A DNA stretch of 64,000 nt, taken from contig NZ_CADIKM010000001.1 in assembly GCF_902859895.1 (NCBI RefSeq), positions 310,001 to 374,000 of the forward strand, read 5' to 3'. The number at the start of each line of letters is the position of its first letter. Within the stretch, counting starts at the first letter, position 1. The notes under the pieces were generated by a model, which saw nothing but the letters and a program-made list of their open reading frames with translations, was not told where the DNA came from and searched no databases. Positions 1-8,867 of the stretch are shown piece by piece. This stretch comes from Pararobbsia alpina. Its GTDB lineage: Bacteria; Pseudomonadota; Gammaproteobacteria; Burkholderiales; Burkholderiaceae. The position numbers and the translations under genes are program-made.

Positions 1-1
1 C

Positions 2-3000
2 CTCGACCTGCGCATCGCCTCTCACTATATGGCGCTGCCGATCACTGTCGACGCCGGCAGCGTCGCGGGCCGCGTCTGGCTCGATTTCAGCGGCGGCCGC
101 CTGAACCAGGCGCGCGGCGCGCTCTCCGGCCATACCCTCGCGCTGCAGCTGACGAAAGGCCGACCCGCGCTGAGCCTGCCCGCCGCCGAGCTTCACTACA
201 ACCTCGCCCAGGACGACGACGGCGCGACGCTCAACATCCGCGATCTCGTGCTCGAGTTCGGCGGCGAACCCCCGCTCTTCGACGGCACGCCGGTATTGCG
301 CCGGCTCGATATCGAGCGTCTGAGCGCGGCCTACCAGGGCCCCAATATCGGCCGGCCCGGCTTGCGCGCGGCGAGCGGCGCGAGTGCCACCGCCGCGCGC
401 AAAGCGATCGCCGCGCATGGCGAGCGCTTCAGCATCGACGGTGACGCCATGGACGTCGGGCTGCTTGCCGATATCGCACGAACCCTGCCGCTGCCCGACG
501 CCGCCGCCGATACGCTCGCCCGCTTCGAGCCGCGCGGCGTGCTGCACGACTACGCAATCGCCTTCGCGAGGCCCGCCCCTTCCTCGCTGCAAGGCGAGCA
601 GGCTCAACGCAACAACAAGGTGCAGGCCATCGAACGCATCCGGTTCAAGGCCTCATTCGACGGCCTCGGTTTCTCGGCGCAGCAGCCCAAACCCGGCCTG
701 ACCCTGCGCCACCATCCACGCAGCGGACTACCCGGCTTCAACAACCTGAGCGGCTCGATCGACGCGGACGAAGGCCGTGGCACGCTCGAGCTCGACGCGC
801 GCGATGCGGCCGTCACGATCCGCGGCATGTTCGACGAACCCGAGCTCGATTTCGACACCCTCGCCGGGCGCACCACCTGGTCGATCGAAAACACAGCCGA
901 CCCGAACCAACCGGCCATCGACGTCAAAATCGAACGCCTCGCCTTCTCGAACCCCGACGCCGCGGGCTTCCTGACGGCCAGCTATCACAAAGCCGGGCCC
1001 GGGCGCGGCGCACTCGACCTGAAGGCCGGATTCGACCGGCTGACGGTCAACCGCGTGCCACGCTACCTGCCGACTTCGATCGATGCGAAGCTCCGCGGCT
1101 ACCTCGCGCATGCCCTGCTCGCCGGCACCGGCCACCACACCACCATCGAAGTTCGCGGCAGCCTCGATGAATTCCCCTACCAACTGCCCACCCAGCACGG
1201 CCTGTTCAAGATCGTTGCACCGTTCAAGGGTGGTCGCTTCGACCCGTCGCCCTGGCCCGCCAAGCGCACCCGCTTCGGCAAGCTCGAAAACTGGCCGGCG
1301 TTCGACGACATCGATGGACGCCTGCTGATCGAGAACAAGCTGCTGCGTTTCGACATCGACGCGGCGCGATACCGGAGCGTGAAAGTCGACCGGGTTCGCG
1401 GCGAGATCACTGACCTCGCGGACCGCGCGAGCCCCCTCGTGATCGGTGGCACTGCGCGCGGACCCCTCGCGGACATGGTCCAGTATCTCAACGACAGCCC
1501 GGTACCCGACGCGGTCAACCGGGCAACCGCGCAGATCAAGGCAAGCGGCGACTCGCATCTCGCCATGACCATCACCGTGCCGCGCGGACTCCACCATCCG
1601 CAGACGAGCGCCAAGGGCCGCGTCACCTTTGCCGGCAACGAGTTGACATACAGCGTGTTGCCGCCCGTGTCGAACCTCCATGGTGCAATCGACTTCACCG
1701 GCCATTCCGTGCAGATGGCCGGCGTTACCGGCCAATGGCTCGGCGGCGGCGTGCACGGCAGCGGCGGCCTGCGTGCGGACGGCAGCCTCGCGATCGACCT
1801 CTCGGGCCGGATTGCGGTCGATCACGCGCGTTCCCTGTCGGCCACGCCGGCGACCTCCGCACTGTTCGAGTATCTGTCCGGCAGCGCGCCGTACAAGCTG
1901 AGCGTGCGAGGCGCACCCCGTACGATCCCCGACCTCACCCTCGACTCCGATCTGATCGGCCTCGGCAGCACACTGCCCGCCCCCTTCAACAAGGCCGCGG
2001 GAACCAGCATGCCCGTGCGGGCCACCGTGCACCGCCTGGCGAGCGCTGGCGACGAACGCGACGCACCCGCGGGCTCCGACCTCGCGACCCGGCTCAAAGC
2101 CCGCGTCTCCCAGCTGGAACTGCACGCCGGCCCCCTTTCGGCCAACTACCTTGTCGGCGGCGGCTTGGACCCCGTGGCACTGCGCGGCGCGATCGGCGTC
2201 AACAAGCCCGCGCCCCTGCCTGCCGAAGGTGTGGTCGCCGCACTCGACCTCGATACACTCGATATCGATGCATGGCGCATCGTGATCGACAAACTCGTCC
2301 ATCCGACCGGCAGTGCCGCCCCGGCCGGTCTTCCCGCGGCAGCGGTGCCGGCAACGCTTGCACAGTCGAGCATGCCGGCAACCGCGTCATTGACGGTACC
2401 GCCGATCAAGCCATCGACCGTGCCACCGACTGCGCCATTGACGATGCCGTCGACCACTCCGGCGCTATCCCTTGCCTCGACGTCGCCGGCCGACGCTTCG
2501 ACGTCTCAGGCGGCGAACGCCTCCCTGTCTTTGACCCCGACCGTCGATTCCCGGACCGCGCGCCCGGCCGGCGCCGTCGCGGGCGCCGTGCTTGGCGTGC
2601 GGGGCGTCGTACCGCCCGACGTCGGCCCCGTCGCGACCACCACGTCGAGCTTTATGCCCACCCGGCTCGCGGCCCACGTCAACCACCTGACCCTGCTCAA
2701 ACGGCATTGGGAAAACGTCGTGCTCGGCGCCACCCACGATCAGGAACTCTGGCAAGCCAATCTCGCCTCCGACCAGATCTCCGGCCATATCAACTGGCGC
2801 GCGCCCGACCAGGGCAATCGCGGCGAACTCCAGGCCCGCCTCGCCAAACTCGAAATTCCGCGCGCCACCGAGCACGACGTCGTCGGCCGGATCATCGAAC
2901 GCCAGTCGACCGGCTTCCCGGCCGTCGATCTCGAAGTCGACAACCTGATCGTCTACGGCAAGAGCCTCGGCCACCTCGACGTCCATGCACGCAATACCGA

Positions 3001-3835
3001 TATCGACAACGAACCCGTCTGGCTGCTCGACAAGCTCGAACTCGACAATCCCGCCGCGAAACTGACCGTCAACGGCAACTGGCGCACCTCGCGCCGCGAG
3101 CGCGTCCTGGCGCCCGGCGAAGACTTCGACGACGACAACGGCGAAAGCCTGCGCCCCCGCCGCACCGTGCTCGAATTCAAAGTCGACGTGCTCGATGCAG
3201 GTGCCCTGCTCTCCACCCTCGGCTTGCCCCGCACCATCGAAAACGGCAAGGGCACCCTGTCCGGCAAAATCGGCTGGCGCAGCGGCCCGACCTCCATCAA
3301 CTATCCGACCCTCAACGGCAAAGTCTCGGCTGAGCTCAAAGAGGGCACCCTCGTCAAGGTCGACCCGGGCGTCGCCAAGCTGCTCGGCCTGCTTTCCCTG
3401 CAGACCCTGATGCGCGTGCTGACCCTCAACTTCGGCGACGTCGTCGGCCACGGACTTGCATTCGATTCGATCACCGGCACCGGCACCATCCACAACGGCG
3501 TCACCTCGACCGACGACTTCGAACTCGTGACCGACCCCGCGCGCGCGACCATGAGCGGCACCATCAACCTCGTCGACCAGCAGCAGGCCCTGTTCGTCAA
3601 AGTCATCCCGACACTCAACTTCGGCACCGCCGCGATTGCCGTCGCGTTCGTGAACCCCCTGATCGGCCTTGGCGGCTTCGTCGGCCAATACCTGCTGTCC
3701 GAATCGATTTCCAACACCTTTTCGCGCGAGTATTCCGTCACCGGCACCTGGCACAAACCGACGATCCGGCAAATCAAATCCGATGAGGGTAAGATGAATC
3801 GTCCCGCGACCGAGCACAGCGACAGCGACCAGTAA
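2..3835 (+). CDS. yhdP: YhdP family AsmA-like envelope protein, 5'-truncated by the window
   Basis: The reading frame is open from the first bases of the window, so the true start lies upstream and about 1,277 residues are visible. The protein resembles the YhdP/DUF3971 family: large AsmA-like proteins anchored in the inner membrane that span the periplasm and are linked to phospholipid transport to the outer membrane. The C-terminal 200 residues hold the conserved AsmA-like region with hydrophobic stretches (LFVKVIPTLNFGTAAIAVAF and the following NPLIGLGGFVGQYLLS). A Pro/Thr/Ala/Ser-rich stretch, encoded at about 2330-2640, interrupts the conserved parts and contains three 24-bp tandem units. 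It lies upstream of nit and tldD, an order common in Burkholderia. The family assignment is firm; the start is unknown. Confidence 0.9.
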   Translation, partial: LDLRIASHYMALPITVDAGSVAGRVWLDFSGGRLNQARGALSGHTLALQLTKGRPALSLPAAELHYNLAQDDDGATLNIRDLVLEFGGEPPLFDGTPVLRRLDIERLSAAYQGPNIGRPGLRAASGASATAARKAIAAHGERFSIDGDAMDVGLLADIARTLPLPDAAADTLARFEPRGVLHDYAIAFARPAPSSLQGEQAQRNNKVQAIERIRFKASFDGLGFSAQQPKPGLTLRHHPRSGLPGFNNLSGSIDADEGRGTLELDARDAAVTIRGMFDEPELDFDTLAGRTTWSIENTADPNQPAIDVKIERLAFSNPDAAGFLTASYHKAGPGRGALDLKAGFDRLTVNRVPRYLPTSIDAKLRGYLAHALLAGTGHHTTIEVRGSLDEFPYQLPTQHGLFKIVAPFKGGRFDPSPWPAKRTRFGKLENWPAFDDIDGRLLIENKLLRFDIDAARYRSVKVDRVRGEITDLADRASPLVIGGTARGPLADMVQYLNDSPVPDAVNRATAQIKASGDSHLAMTITVPRGLHHPQTSAKGRVTFAGNELTYSVLPPVSNLHGAIDFTGHSVQMAGVTGQWLGGGVHGSGGLRADGSLAIDLSGRIAVDHARSLSATPATSALFEYLSGSAPYKLSVRGAPRTIPDLTLDSDLIGLGSTLPAPFNKAAGTSMPVRATVHRLASAGDERDAPAGSDLATRLKARVSQLELHAGPLSANYLVGGGLDPVALRGAIGVNKPAPLPAEGVVAALDLDTLDIDAWRIVIDKLVHPTGSAAPAGLPAAAVPATLAQSSMPATASLTVPPIKPSTVPPTAPLTMPSTTPALSLASTSPADASTSQAANASLSLTPTVDSRTARPAGAVAGAVLGVRGVVPPDVGPVATTTSSFMPTRLAAHVNHLTLLKRHWENVVLGATHDQELWQANLASDQISGHINWRAPDQGNRGELQARLAKLEIPRATEHDVVGRIIERQSTGFPAVDLEVDNLIVYGKSLGHLDVHARNTDIDNEPVWLLDKLELDNPAAKLTVNGNWRTSRRERVLAPGEDFDDDNGESLRPRRTVLEFKVDVLDAGALLSTLGLPRTIENGKGTLSGKIGWRSGPTSINYPTLNGKVSAELKEGTLVKVDPGVAKLLGLLSLQTLMRVLTLNFGDVVGHGLAFDSITGTGTIHNGVTSTDDFELVTDPARATMSGTINLVDQQQALFVKVIPTLNFGTAAIAVAFVNPLIGLGGFVGQYLLSESISNTFSREYSVTGTWHKPTIRQIKSDEGKMNRPATEHSDSDQ
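2387..2458 (+). repeat. Three imperfect 24-bp tandem units inside yhdP
   Basis: Units at 2387-2410, 2411-2434 and 2435-2458 are in-frame 24-bp repeats encoding the 8-residue units SLTVPPIK, PSTVPPTA and PLTMPSTT. They sit in a low-complexity Pro/Thr-rich linker. Their in-frame length and degeneracy suggest an old slippage expansion that the protein tolerates as a flexible linker. Confidence 0.75.
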
Positions 3836-3947
3836 CCGTCGCGCCGCGCCACCCCAGCGCCAGCAGGCTGGCGCGCGGCGCGCCAAACCGCCGAAGCTGC
3901 CGCTCCAGCGGGCCTGCCGGGCCAGCCCGGCGTCCATTGCAGCCGTT

Positions 3948-4778
3948 ATGACCGAGAATACCGAGACCGTTCTTCCTCCCTTGCGTGTCGCCGCCGTCCA
4001 GATGGTCAGCGTGCCCGACGTCGAGCGCAATCTGGCCGAAGCCCGCCGGCTGATCGAGGCCGCCGCGGGCGAAGGCGCAAAACTCGTGCTGCTGCCCGAA
4101 TACTTCTGCTTCATGGGGCACGCCGACACCGACAAAGTCGCCCTGCGCGAGCCCGCCGGCGCCGGCCCCATCCAGACCTTTCTCGCCGATGCCGCGCGCA
4201 GACACCGCATCTGGCTGATCGGCGGCACCCTGCCCGTCGCCGCTCCCGAGCCTGGCCGCGTGCTCAACGCCACCTTCGTGTTCGATCCCGAGGGCCGCGA
4301 AGTCGTGCGCTACGACAAGATCCACCTATTCAATTTCGTCAGAGGCAGCGAAGCGTTCGACGAGGCCCGCACCATCCGCCCCGGCACCGAAGTACGCACC
4401 TTTGAAGCTCCGTTCGGCCGCGTCGGCCTGTCAGTCTGCTACGACCTGCGCTTTCCTGAACTCTATCGGGCACTCGGCGACTGCGCCCTGATCGTCGTAC
4501 CCTCCGCCTTCACCTACACGACCGGCCAGGCACATTGGGAAACCCTGCTGCGCGCACGTGCCGTCGAAAACCAGTGTTATGTGCTCGCCGCCGCGCAGGG
4601 CGGCAAACACGAAAACGGCCGCCGTACCTGGGGCCACAGCATGCTGATCGACCCCTGGGGCGAAATCGTTGCCGTGCATGACGAAGGCCCCGGTGTCGTG
4701 ATCGGCGAAGTCGATCCCACGCGCATCGCCGAAGTGCGGCAGAGCCTGCCTGCCTACCGGCATCGCGTGCTGGCCTGA
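3948..4778 (+). CDS. Carbon-nitrogen hydrolase, Nit1/Nit2-like (probable deaminated glutathione amidase)
   Basis: A 276-residue nitrilase-superfamily amidohydrolase. The catalytic triad is visible: Glu in LLPEYFCF (about residue 48), Lys in YDKIHLF (about residue 124) and Cys in [11 protein letters not shown] (about residue 165). The residues around the Cys ([11 protein letters not shown]) are typical of the Nit1/Nit2 branch, which hydrolyses deaminated glutathione or omega-amides in the cytosol. The length is normal for the family. It lies 112 bp after yhdP and 59 bp before tldD in the same direction, so co-transcription is likely. The exact substrate cannot be read from the sequence. Confidence 0.9.
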   Translation: MTENTETVLPPLRVAAVQMVSVPDVERNLAEARRLIEAAAGEGAKLVLLPEYFCFMGHADTDKVALREPAGAGPIQTFLADAARRHRIWLIGGTLPVAAPEPGRVLNATFVFDPEGREVVRYDKIHLFNFVRGSEAFDEARTIRPGTEVRTFEAPFGRVGLSVCYDLRFPELYRALGDCALIVVPSAFTYTTGQAHWETLLRARAVENQCYVLAAAQGGKHENGRRTWGHSMLIDPWGEIVAVHDEGPGVVIGEVDPTRIAEVRQSLPAYRHRVLA

Positions 4779-4837
4779 GCGCCGCCGCCCACCCGTTCCG
4801 AACTCCACGAACCCTATTCGACCTTTTCCAGCCACGC

Positions 4838-6307
4838 ATGAATATCATCGAACCCGGTATCCGTAATCTCGCGATCGCCAAAGACGTGCTGCTCACGCCC
4901 TACGGCCTCGACGAAGGCATGTTGCTGCACACCCTCGGCGATATCTTCACGCACCAGGTCGACTATGCCGACCTCTACTTCCAGACCACCCGCAGCGAGG
5001 CCTGGAGCCTCGAGGAAGGCATCGTCAAGTCCGGCAGCTTCTCGATCGACCAGGGCGTGGGTGTACGCGCCGTCGCCGGCGAGCGCACCGCCTTCGCCTA
5101 TTCCGATGACCTGTCAGCCGAAGCCCTCAAGCAGGCTGCCCATACCACCCGCGCGATCGGCCGCCATGGCGGCGCCGGCAAGGCCCGCGTCAAAGTCGCC
5201 CATTCCCTGCGCGGCGTCGCCGGGCGTGACCTGTACCTGCCCGCCGATCCCCTGAACTCCCTCGACGCCACCGCGAAAGTCGCCCTGCTCGAGCGCGTCG
5301 AAGCCATCGCCCGCAAGCGCGACCCCCGCATCAAGCAAGTCATGGCCGGCCTTGCCGGTGAATACGACGTCATCCTCGTGGCCCGCAGCGATGGCGCACT
5401 CGCCGCCGACATCCGCCCCCTCGTGCGCCTGTCCGTGACCGTGATCGCAGAACAGGACGGCCGCCGCGAAATCGGCAGCGGCGGCGGAGGCGGCCGCTTC
5501 GACTACGCCTACTTCACCGACGCCCGCCTCGAACAGTACGTCGACGACGCCGTGCGCGGTGCCCTCGTCAACCTCGAGGCCCGTCCCGCTCCGGCCGGCG
5601 GCATGACCGTCGTGCTCGGCCCGGGCTGGCCCGGCGTGCTGCTGCACGAAGCCATCGGCCACGGCCTCGAAGGCGACTTCAACCGCAAAGGCTCGTCCGC
5701 CTTCGCCGGCCGCATCGGCGAACGCGTTGCCGCCTCCGGCGTGACCGTCGTCGACGACGGCACCCTGCCCAATCGCCGCGGCTCCCTGAACATCGACGAC
5801 GAGGGCAATCCGACCCAGTGCACGACCCTGATTGAAGACGGCGTGCTCAAGGGCTACATCCAGGATTCCCTGAATGCCCGCCTGATGAAAGTGCCCGTGA
5901 CCGGCAACGCCCGCCGCGAGTCCTACGCCGCCCTGCCCATGCCCCGCATGACCAACACCTACATGCTCGGCGGCGACAAGGACCCGCGGGAAATCATCGC
6001 CTCCGTGAAGCACGGCCTCTACGCCGTGAACTTCGGTGGCGGCCAGGTCGACATCACCAACGGCAAATTCGTGTTCTCCGCATCCGAGGCCTACATGATC
6101 GAGAACGGCAAGATCTCCTACCCCGTCAAGGGCGCGACCCTGATCGGCAGCGGCCCCGAGTCCCTCAAATACGTGAGCATGATCGGCAACGACATGGCCC
6201 TCGACACCGGCGTGGGCGTGTGCGGCAAGGAAGGCCAGAGCGTGCCCGTCGGCGTCGGCCAGCCCACCCTGCGCATCGACAAGATGACCGTCGGCGGCAC
6301 CGCCTGA
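4838..6307 (+). CDS. tldD: Metalloprotease TldD
   Basis: A 489-residue TldD protein, the subunit that with TldE/PmbA forms a cytosolic Zn-dependent protease acting on unstructured peptides, including microcin and CcdA-type substrates. The metal-binding [11 protein letters not shown] sequence (HExxxH) is at about residues 270-280. The N-terminal region ([20 protein letters not shown]) and the glycine-rich C-terminal region with [20 protein letters not shown] are typical. Length matches the family. The partner pmbA is not in the window. The ATG start at 4838 fits the family N-terminus. A hairpin at 6352-6388 follows the stop codon. Confidence 0.95.
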   Translation: MNIIEPGIRNLAIAKDVLLTPYGLDEGMLLHTLGDIFTHQVDYADLYFQTTRSEAWSLEEGIVKSGSFSIDQGVGVRAVAGERTAFAYSDDLSAEALKQAAHTTRAIGRHGGAGKARVKVAHSLRGVAGRDLYLPADPLNSLDATAKVALLERVEAIARKRDPRIKQVMAGLAGEYDVILVARSDGALAADIRPLVRLSVTVIAEQDGRREIGSGGGGGRFDYAYFTDARLEQYVDDAVRGALVNLEARPAPAGGMTVVLGPGWPGVLLHEAIGHGLEGDFNRKGSSAFAGRIGERVAASGVTVVDDGTLPNRRGSLNIDDEGNPTQCTTLIEDGVLKGYIQDSLNARLMKVPVTGNARRESYAALPMPRMTNTYMLGGDKDPREIIASVKHGLYAVNFGGGQVDITNGKFVFSASEAYMIENGKISYPVKGATLIGSGPESLKYVSMIGNDMALDTGVGVCGKEGQSVPVGVGQPTLRIDKMTVGGTA

Positions 6308-6351
6308 GACCGAACGACAATCAGGCCCCTCCGCCCATTTTCCGCACCACA

Positions 6352-6388
6352 CCCCTTCCAGATGCAGATTTCACGCATTTTGAAGGGG
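6352..6388 (+). other. Hairpin in the tldD-aroG intergenic region
   Basis: CCCCTTC (6352-6358) can pair with GAAGGGG (6382-6388), and ATGC/GCAT inside the loop can extend the structure. There is no U-tract. It lies between the tldD stop and the aroG promoter and could protect the tldD mRNA 3' end or aid termination. The role is inferred only. Confidence 0.4.
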
Positions 6389-6394
6389 TGATAC

Positions 6395-6423
6395 TTGCCT
6401 TCCCTGCTTAAACTCGGTATAAA
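6395..6423 (+). promoter_or_regulatory. Sigma70-type promoter for the aroG leader transcript
   Basis: The -35 TTGCCT at 6395-6400 and -10 TATAAA at 6418-6423 are separated by exactly 17 bp. Transcription would start near 6430, about 29 nt before the leader ORF and about 235 nt before aroG. Everything from the leader peptide through the terminator would thus be transcribed ahead of aroG. Confidence 0.7.
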
Positions 6424-6458
6424 GCGACACCAGCTTAAATTTTGAACAGCCCGACCCC

Positions 6459-6530
6459 ATGTCCACCGCCCGCTTTTATTTTTGGTTTTATGCGTTTCTC
6501 GCACCGCTGGCGGATGGAGAGGGTAGCTGA
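6459..6530 (+). CDS. Aromatic-rich leader peptide of aroG (23 aa)
   Basis: A 23-codon ORF starting ATG at 6459 and ending TGA at 6528-6530. Residues 6-13 are FYFWFYAF: four Phe, two Tyr and one Trp in eight codons (6474-6497), covering all three end products of the pathway that DAHP synthase opens. This is the signature of an attenuator leader peptide: scarcity of a charged aromatic tRNA stalls the ribosome in this run. No strong Shine-Dalgarno is visible; the 5' UTR would be only about 29 nt. The ORF begins within segment 1, and its stop codon lies 10 nt past segment 2, so a ribosome at the stop would cover segment 2. Too short for ordinary gene calling. Confidence 0.85.
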   Translation: MSTARFYFWFYAFLAPLADGEGS

Positions 6531-6585
6531 CGAACTGAAAGCAACCGATACCAAAAAAACCGCCAGCGAGACTGGCGGTTTTTTT
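6462..6585 (+). promoter_or_regulatory. Transcription attenuator of aroG (segments 1-4)
   Basis: Four mutually exclusive pairing segments are visible. Segment 1 (TCCACCGCC, 6462-6470) pairs with segment 2 (GGCGGATGGA, 6509-6518) with one bulged A. Segment 2 as CGCTGGCGG (6505-6513) pairs perfectly over 9 bp with segment 3 (CCGCCAGCG, 6560-6568), forming an antiterminator. Segment 3 (6560-6566) pairs with segment 4 (CTGGCGG, 6572-6578) in the terminator. A ribosome stalled on the aromatic codons at 6474-6497 would cover or block segment 1 and free segment 2 for antitermination. A ribosome reaching the stop at 6528 covers segment 2 and lets the terminator form. The geometry matches trp- and phe-type attenuators; function is inferred. 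Confidence 0.8.
6553..6585 (+). terminator. Intrinsic terminator upstream of aroG (attenuator hairpin)
   Basis: Seven A residues (6553-6559), stem CCGCCAG (6560-6566), loop CGAGA, stem CTGGCGG (6572-6578) and seven T residues (6579-6585). With A-U pairs the stem reaches 14 bp. It lies between the aroG promoter and the aroG ribosome binding site, so it acts on aroG itself rather than on tldD. Confidence 0.9.
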
Positions 6586-6665
6586 ATGTCCCGAATCTTT
6601 GCAACCAACCTAACGACCTGTCAGCGGTGCCGACCCAGTGGGCCCAAGACAACAAGGAGAATTTC

Positions 6666-7739
6666 ATGGTCCCCCACAACACCGACGACGTCCGGATCCG
6701 CGAATTGAAAGAACTGACCCCCCCTTCGCACCTGATCCGCGAACTTCCGTGCGTCGAATCCTCCGCCGAGCTCATCTACCACTCGCGCGGCGCCATGCAC
6801 CGCATCCTCCACGGCATGGACGATCGCCTCATCGTCATCGTTGGCCCCTGCTCCATCCATGACCCCAAGGCCGCCCTCGACTACGCCAGCAAGCTTGTCG
6901 AACTGCGCAGGAAACTTGCGGGTGAACTCGAAATCGTGATGCGCGTGTACTTCGAAAAGCCCCGCACCACCGTCGGCTGGAAAGGCCTGATCAACGACCC
7001 CCATCTCGACAACAGCTTCAAGATCAACGAAGGGCTGCGCACCGCCCGCCAGCTCCTCGTCGGCATCAATGAGCTCGGCCTGCCCGCCGCGACCGAGTAC
7101 CTCGACATGATCAGCCCCCAGTACATCGCCGACCTGATCTCGTGGGGTGCCATTGGCGCGCGGACCACCGAATCCCAGGTCCACCGCGAACTCGCCTCCG
7201 GGCTCTCGTGCCCCGTCGGCTTCAAGAACGGCACCGACGGCAACGTCAAGATCGCCGTCGATGCCATCAAGGCCGCGTCCCAGCCCCACCATTTCCTGTC
7301 AGTGACCAAGGGTGGCCATTCCGCGATCGTGTCCACCGCCGGCAACGAGGATTGCCACATCATCCTGCGCGGCGGCAAGGTCCCGAACTATGACGCCGCG
7401 AGCGTCGAAGCCGCGTGCGCCGACATTGGCAAAGCCGGTCTGGCCGCGCGCCTGATGATCGACGCCAGCCACGCCAACAGCCAGAAGAAGCACGAGAACC
7501 AGATACCCGTGTGCGCCGACATCAGCCGCCAGATCGCTGACGGAGACGAACGCATCGTCGGCTTGATGATCGAGTCACACCTCGTCGGAGGCAGACAGGA
7601 CCTCGTCGAAGGCTGCACCTTGAACTACGGCCAGAGCATTACCGACGCCTGCATCGCGTGGGATGAGACCGTACCCGTCCTCGAGGGCCTCGCCGAAGCC
7701 GTACGCCAACGCCGCGTAAAGAGCGGCCGGGGAAACTAA
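6666..7739 (+). CDS. aroG: 3-deoxy-7-phosphoheptulonate (DAHP) synthase, class I
   Basis: A 357-residue class I DAHP synthase condensing phosphoenolpyruvate and erythrose 4-phosphate, the first step of the shikimate pathway to Phe, Tyr and Trp. Typical motifs include IVGPCSIHD, RVYFEKPRTTVGWKG, EYLDMISPQY, GARTTESQ, GFKNGTDG, SHANSQK and the C-terminal SITDACIAW. ATG at 6666 is chosen over upstream in-frame starts because AAGGAG at 6653-6658 is well spaced and the family N-terminus fits. The gene stands alone, downstream of an aromatic-rich leader peptide and terminator, so expression is probably controlled by attenuation in addition to any feedback inhibition of the enzyme. The effector specificity of the isozyme cannot be read with certainty. 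Confidence 0.97.
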   Translation: MVPHNTDDVRIRELKELTPPSHLIRELPCVESSAELIYHSRGAMHRILHGMDDRLIVIVGPCSIHDPKAALDYASKLVELRRKLAGELEIVMRVYFEKPRTTVGWKGLINDPHLDNSFKINEGLRTARQLLVGINELGLPAATEYLDMISPQYIADLISWGAIGARTTESQVHRELASGLSCPVGFKNGTDGNVKIAVDAIKAASQPHHFLSVTKGGHSAIVSTAGNEDCHIILRGGKVPNYDAASVEAACADIGKAGLAARLMIDASHANSQKKHENQIPVCADISRQIADGDERIVGLMIESHLVGGRQDLVEGCTLNYGQSITDACIAWDETVPVLEGLAEAVRQRRVKSGRGN

Positions 7740-8004
7740 GAAGAACCCTCCGACAAGACCACGACCTCCGCGCCGAATGAGGCTGAAAGAGCGACCCCAC
7801 TGACAGTCATAGAGGTCTAGCGCTGAATGGGGCTGAGAGAGTGGACGGAGTGGGGCCGGTCGCACGCAGCGTGTTCCGCGGAGGGCGAGCGGCCCCGCTC
7901 TGGCCGCTTGGCTGGGCGTGGAAGGGGTCGCTTGGCAGAGCACGAAAGGAGCCACTTGGCTGGGGCTCAAGCGGAGAGCCAGCCCCGCCGATCAGCGCAA
8001 TATG
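7740..8004. other. Convergent intergenic region between aroG and the adenosyltransferase gene
   Basis: 265 bp with no credible gene. It contains imperfect direct repeats: about 25 bp at 7772-7796 is echoed at 7821-7845, and CTTGGCTGGG occurs twice at about 7909-7962. No canonical terminator with a U-tract is visible for either flanking gene. Several short overlapping frames are open here but none has a ribosome binding site or a protein-like composition. Confidence 0.5.
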
Positions 8005-8562
8005 TCAGCCACGACGATGTTCATTTTTCCAGAGAACATCCTCACCGCCCGCCGCCCGGTTGAGCACACGAGCGAGCACGAACAAGAGATCCGAAAGCCG
8101 GTTCAGATACTGACGCAGAAGCGCGCTGTCCGCACCCGCTTGAGCCTCGAGAATGACCACCGACCGTTCCGCCCGCCGGCATACCGTGCGGCAGACATGC
8201 GACAGTGAGGCCGCACGCGACCCCCCCGGCAAGATGAATTCCGCAAGCGGCTCGAGCGTCGCGTTGTAGTGCTCGAGCCACCCATCGAGCTGTTCCACCT
8301 GCGTCGCCCGGACAATCACATGCCCCGGCATGCACAGCTCTCCGCCCAGATCGAACAGGTCATGCTGAATGCGCGTGAGCACCCCCCGCACATCGTCAGG
8401 CAGAACCTCACAAAGCAGGACACCAAGATTCGAGTTGAGCTCATCAACCTCGCCGATCGCCCCGATACGCGCGTGCCCCTTGCTCAGCCGCTTCCCGTCA
8501 CCGAGCCCCGTCGAGCCGTCGTCACCCCCACGCGTTGCAATCTTGCTGAGCCGGTGTCCCAT
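8005..8562 (-). CDS. Cob(I)yrinic acid a,c-diamide adenosyltransferase, PduO type
   Basis: A 185-residue PduO-type ATP:corrinoid adenosyltransferase, which transfers the 5'-deoxyadenosyl group from ATP to cob(I)alamin to make adenosylcobalamin. The ATP-binding N-terminus TRGGDDGSTGLGDGKR, the VDELNSNLG segment, the CRRAERSVV motif and the terminal YLNRLSDLLFVLAR helix are all characteristic. The ATG at 8562 is preceded by a good GGAGG, and the family starts with this short basic segment, so longer in-frame extensions are rejected. It is convergent with aroG and divergent from the FAD oxidase operon. A TATAAT at 8628-8623 on the minus strand is a candidate -10. Confidence 0.93.
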   Translation of the reverse strand: MGHRLSKIATRGGDDGSTGLGDGKRLSKGHARIGAIGEVDELNSNLGVLLCEVLPDDVRGVLTRIQHDLFDLGGELCMPGHVIVRATQVEQLDGWLEHYNATLEPLAEFILPGGSRAASLSHVCRTVCRRAERSVVILEAQAGADSALLRQYLNRLSDLLFVLARVLNRAAGGEDVLWKNEHRRG

Positions 8563-8867
8563 CAATGGCCTCCATTGGTTGCGCAGCCATAACGACAGAC
8601 CTGCCGCTACAAACGCCGAGCCATTATAGGACCCGCGCCAAGCAAACCCCGCTGCGCATATCAACTTGTGTCGAGCTTGCTTCCCAGCCTCGTTCCAAGC
8701 ATGCATCCCACTCCGCGCGCCCTCTCTCCCCATCACAACTACCCAGCCTGAGCCCCCCAATCGGAAGTAGAATCGACTAGTGATGGATGCGCCACATCGC
8801 ATCCAAATATTGAGAAAGCGCAGCAATAACACATTCCCGTGCGATTCGACACAGGGAGGAGGCACTG
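8563..8867. promoter_or_regulatory. Divergent intergenic region with candidate promoters
   Basis: 305 bp between the adenosyltransferase gene (minus) and the FAD oxidase operon (plus). On the minus strand TATAAT (8628-8623) is a perfect -10, 61 nt upstream of the adenosyltransferase start, but without a good -35 at 17 bp. On the plus strand TAGAAT (8767-8772) is a possible -10 for the oxidase operon. No cobalamin riboswitch-like box is recognised. Confidence 0.4.

Noticed and set aside
728-2302. Long antisense open frame within yhdP (524 codons); similar long antisense frames at 2465-4273, 5114-6352, 18682-21153 and 25259-27097
   Set aside because: They lie opposite strongly conserved genes, have skewed His/Arg/Gly/Asp-rich composition and no ribosome binding sites. 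They are artefacts of high GC codon usage.
7827-8208. Short overlapping frames of 78-96 codons in the aroG - adenosyltransferase gap
   Set aside because: They run antisense into the conserved adenosyltransferase gene, lack convincing ribosome binding sites and have low-complexity composition.
8563-8867. Cobalamin riboswitch for the adenosyltransferase
   Set aside because: No B12-box-like sequence is recognisable on either strand.
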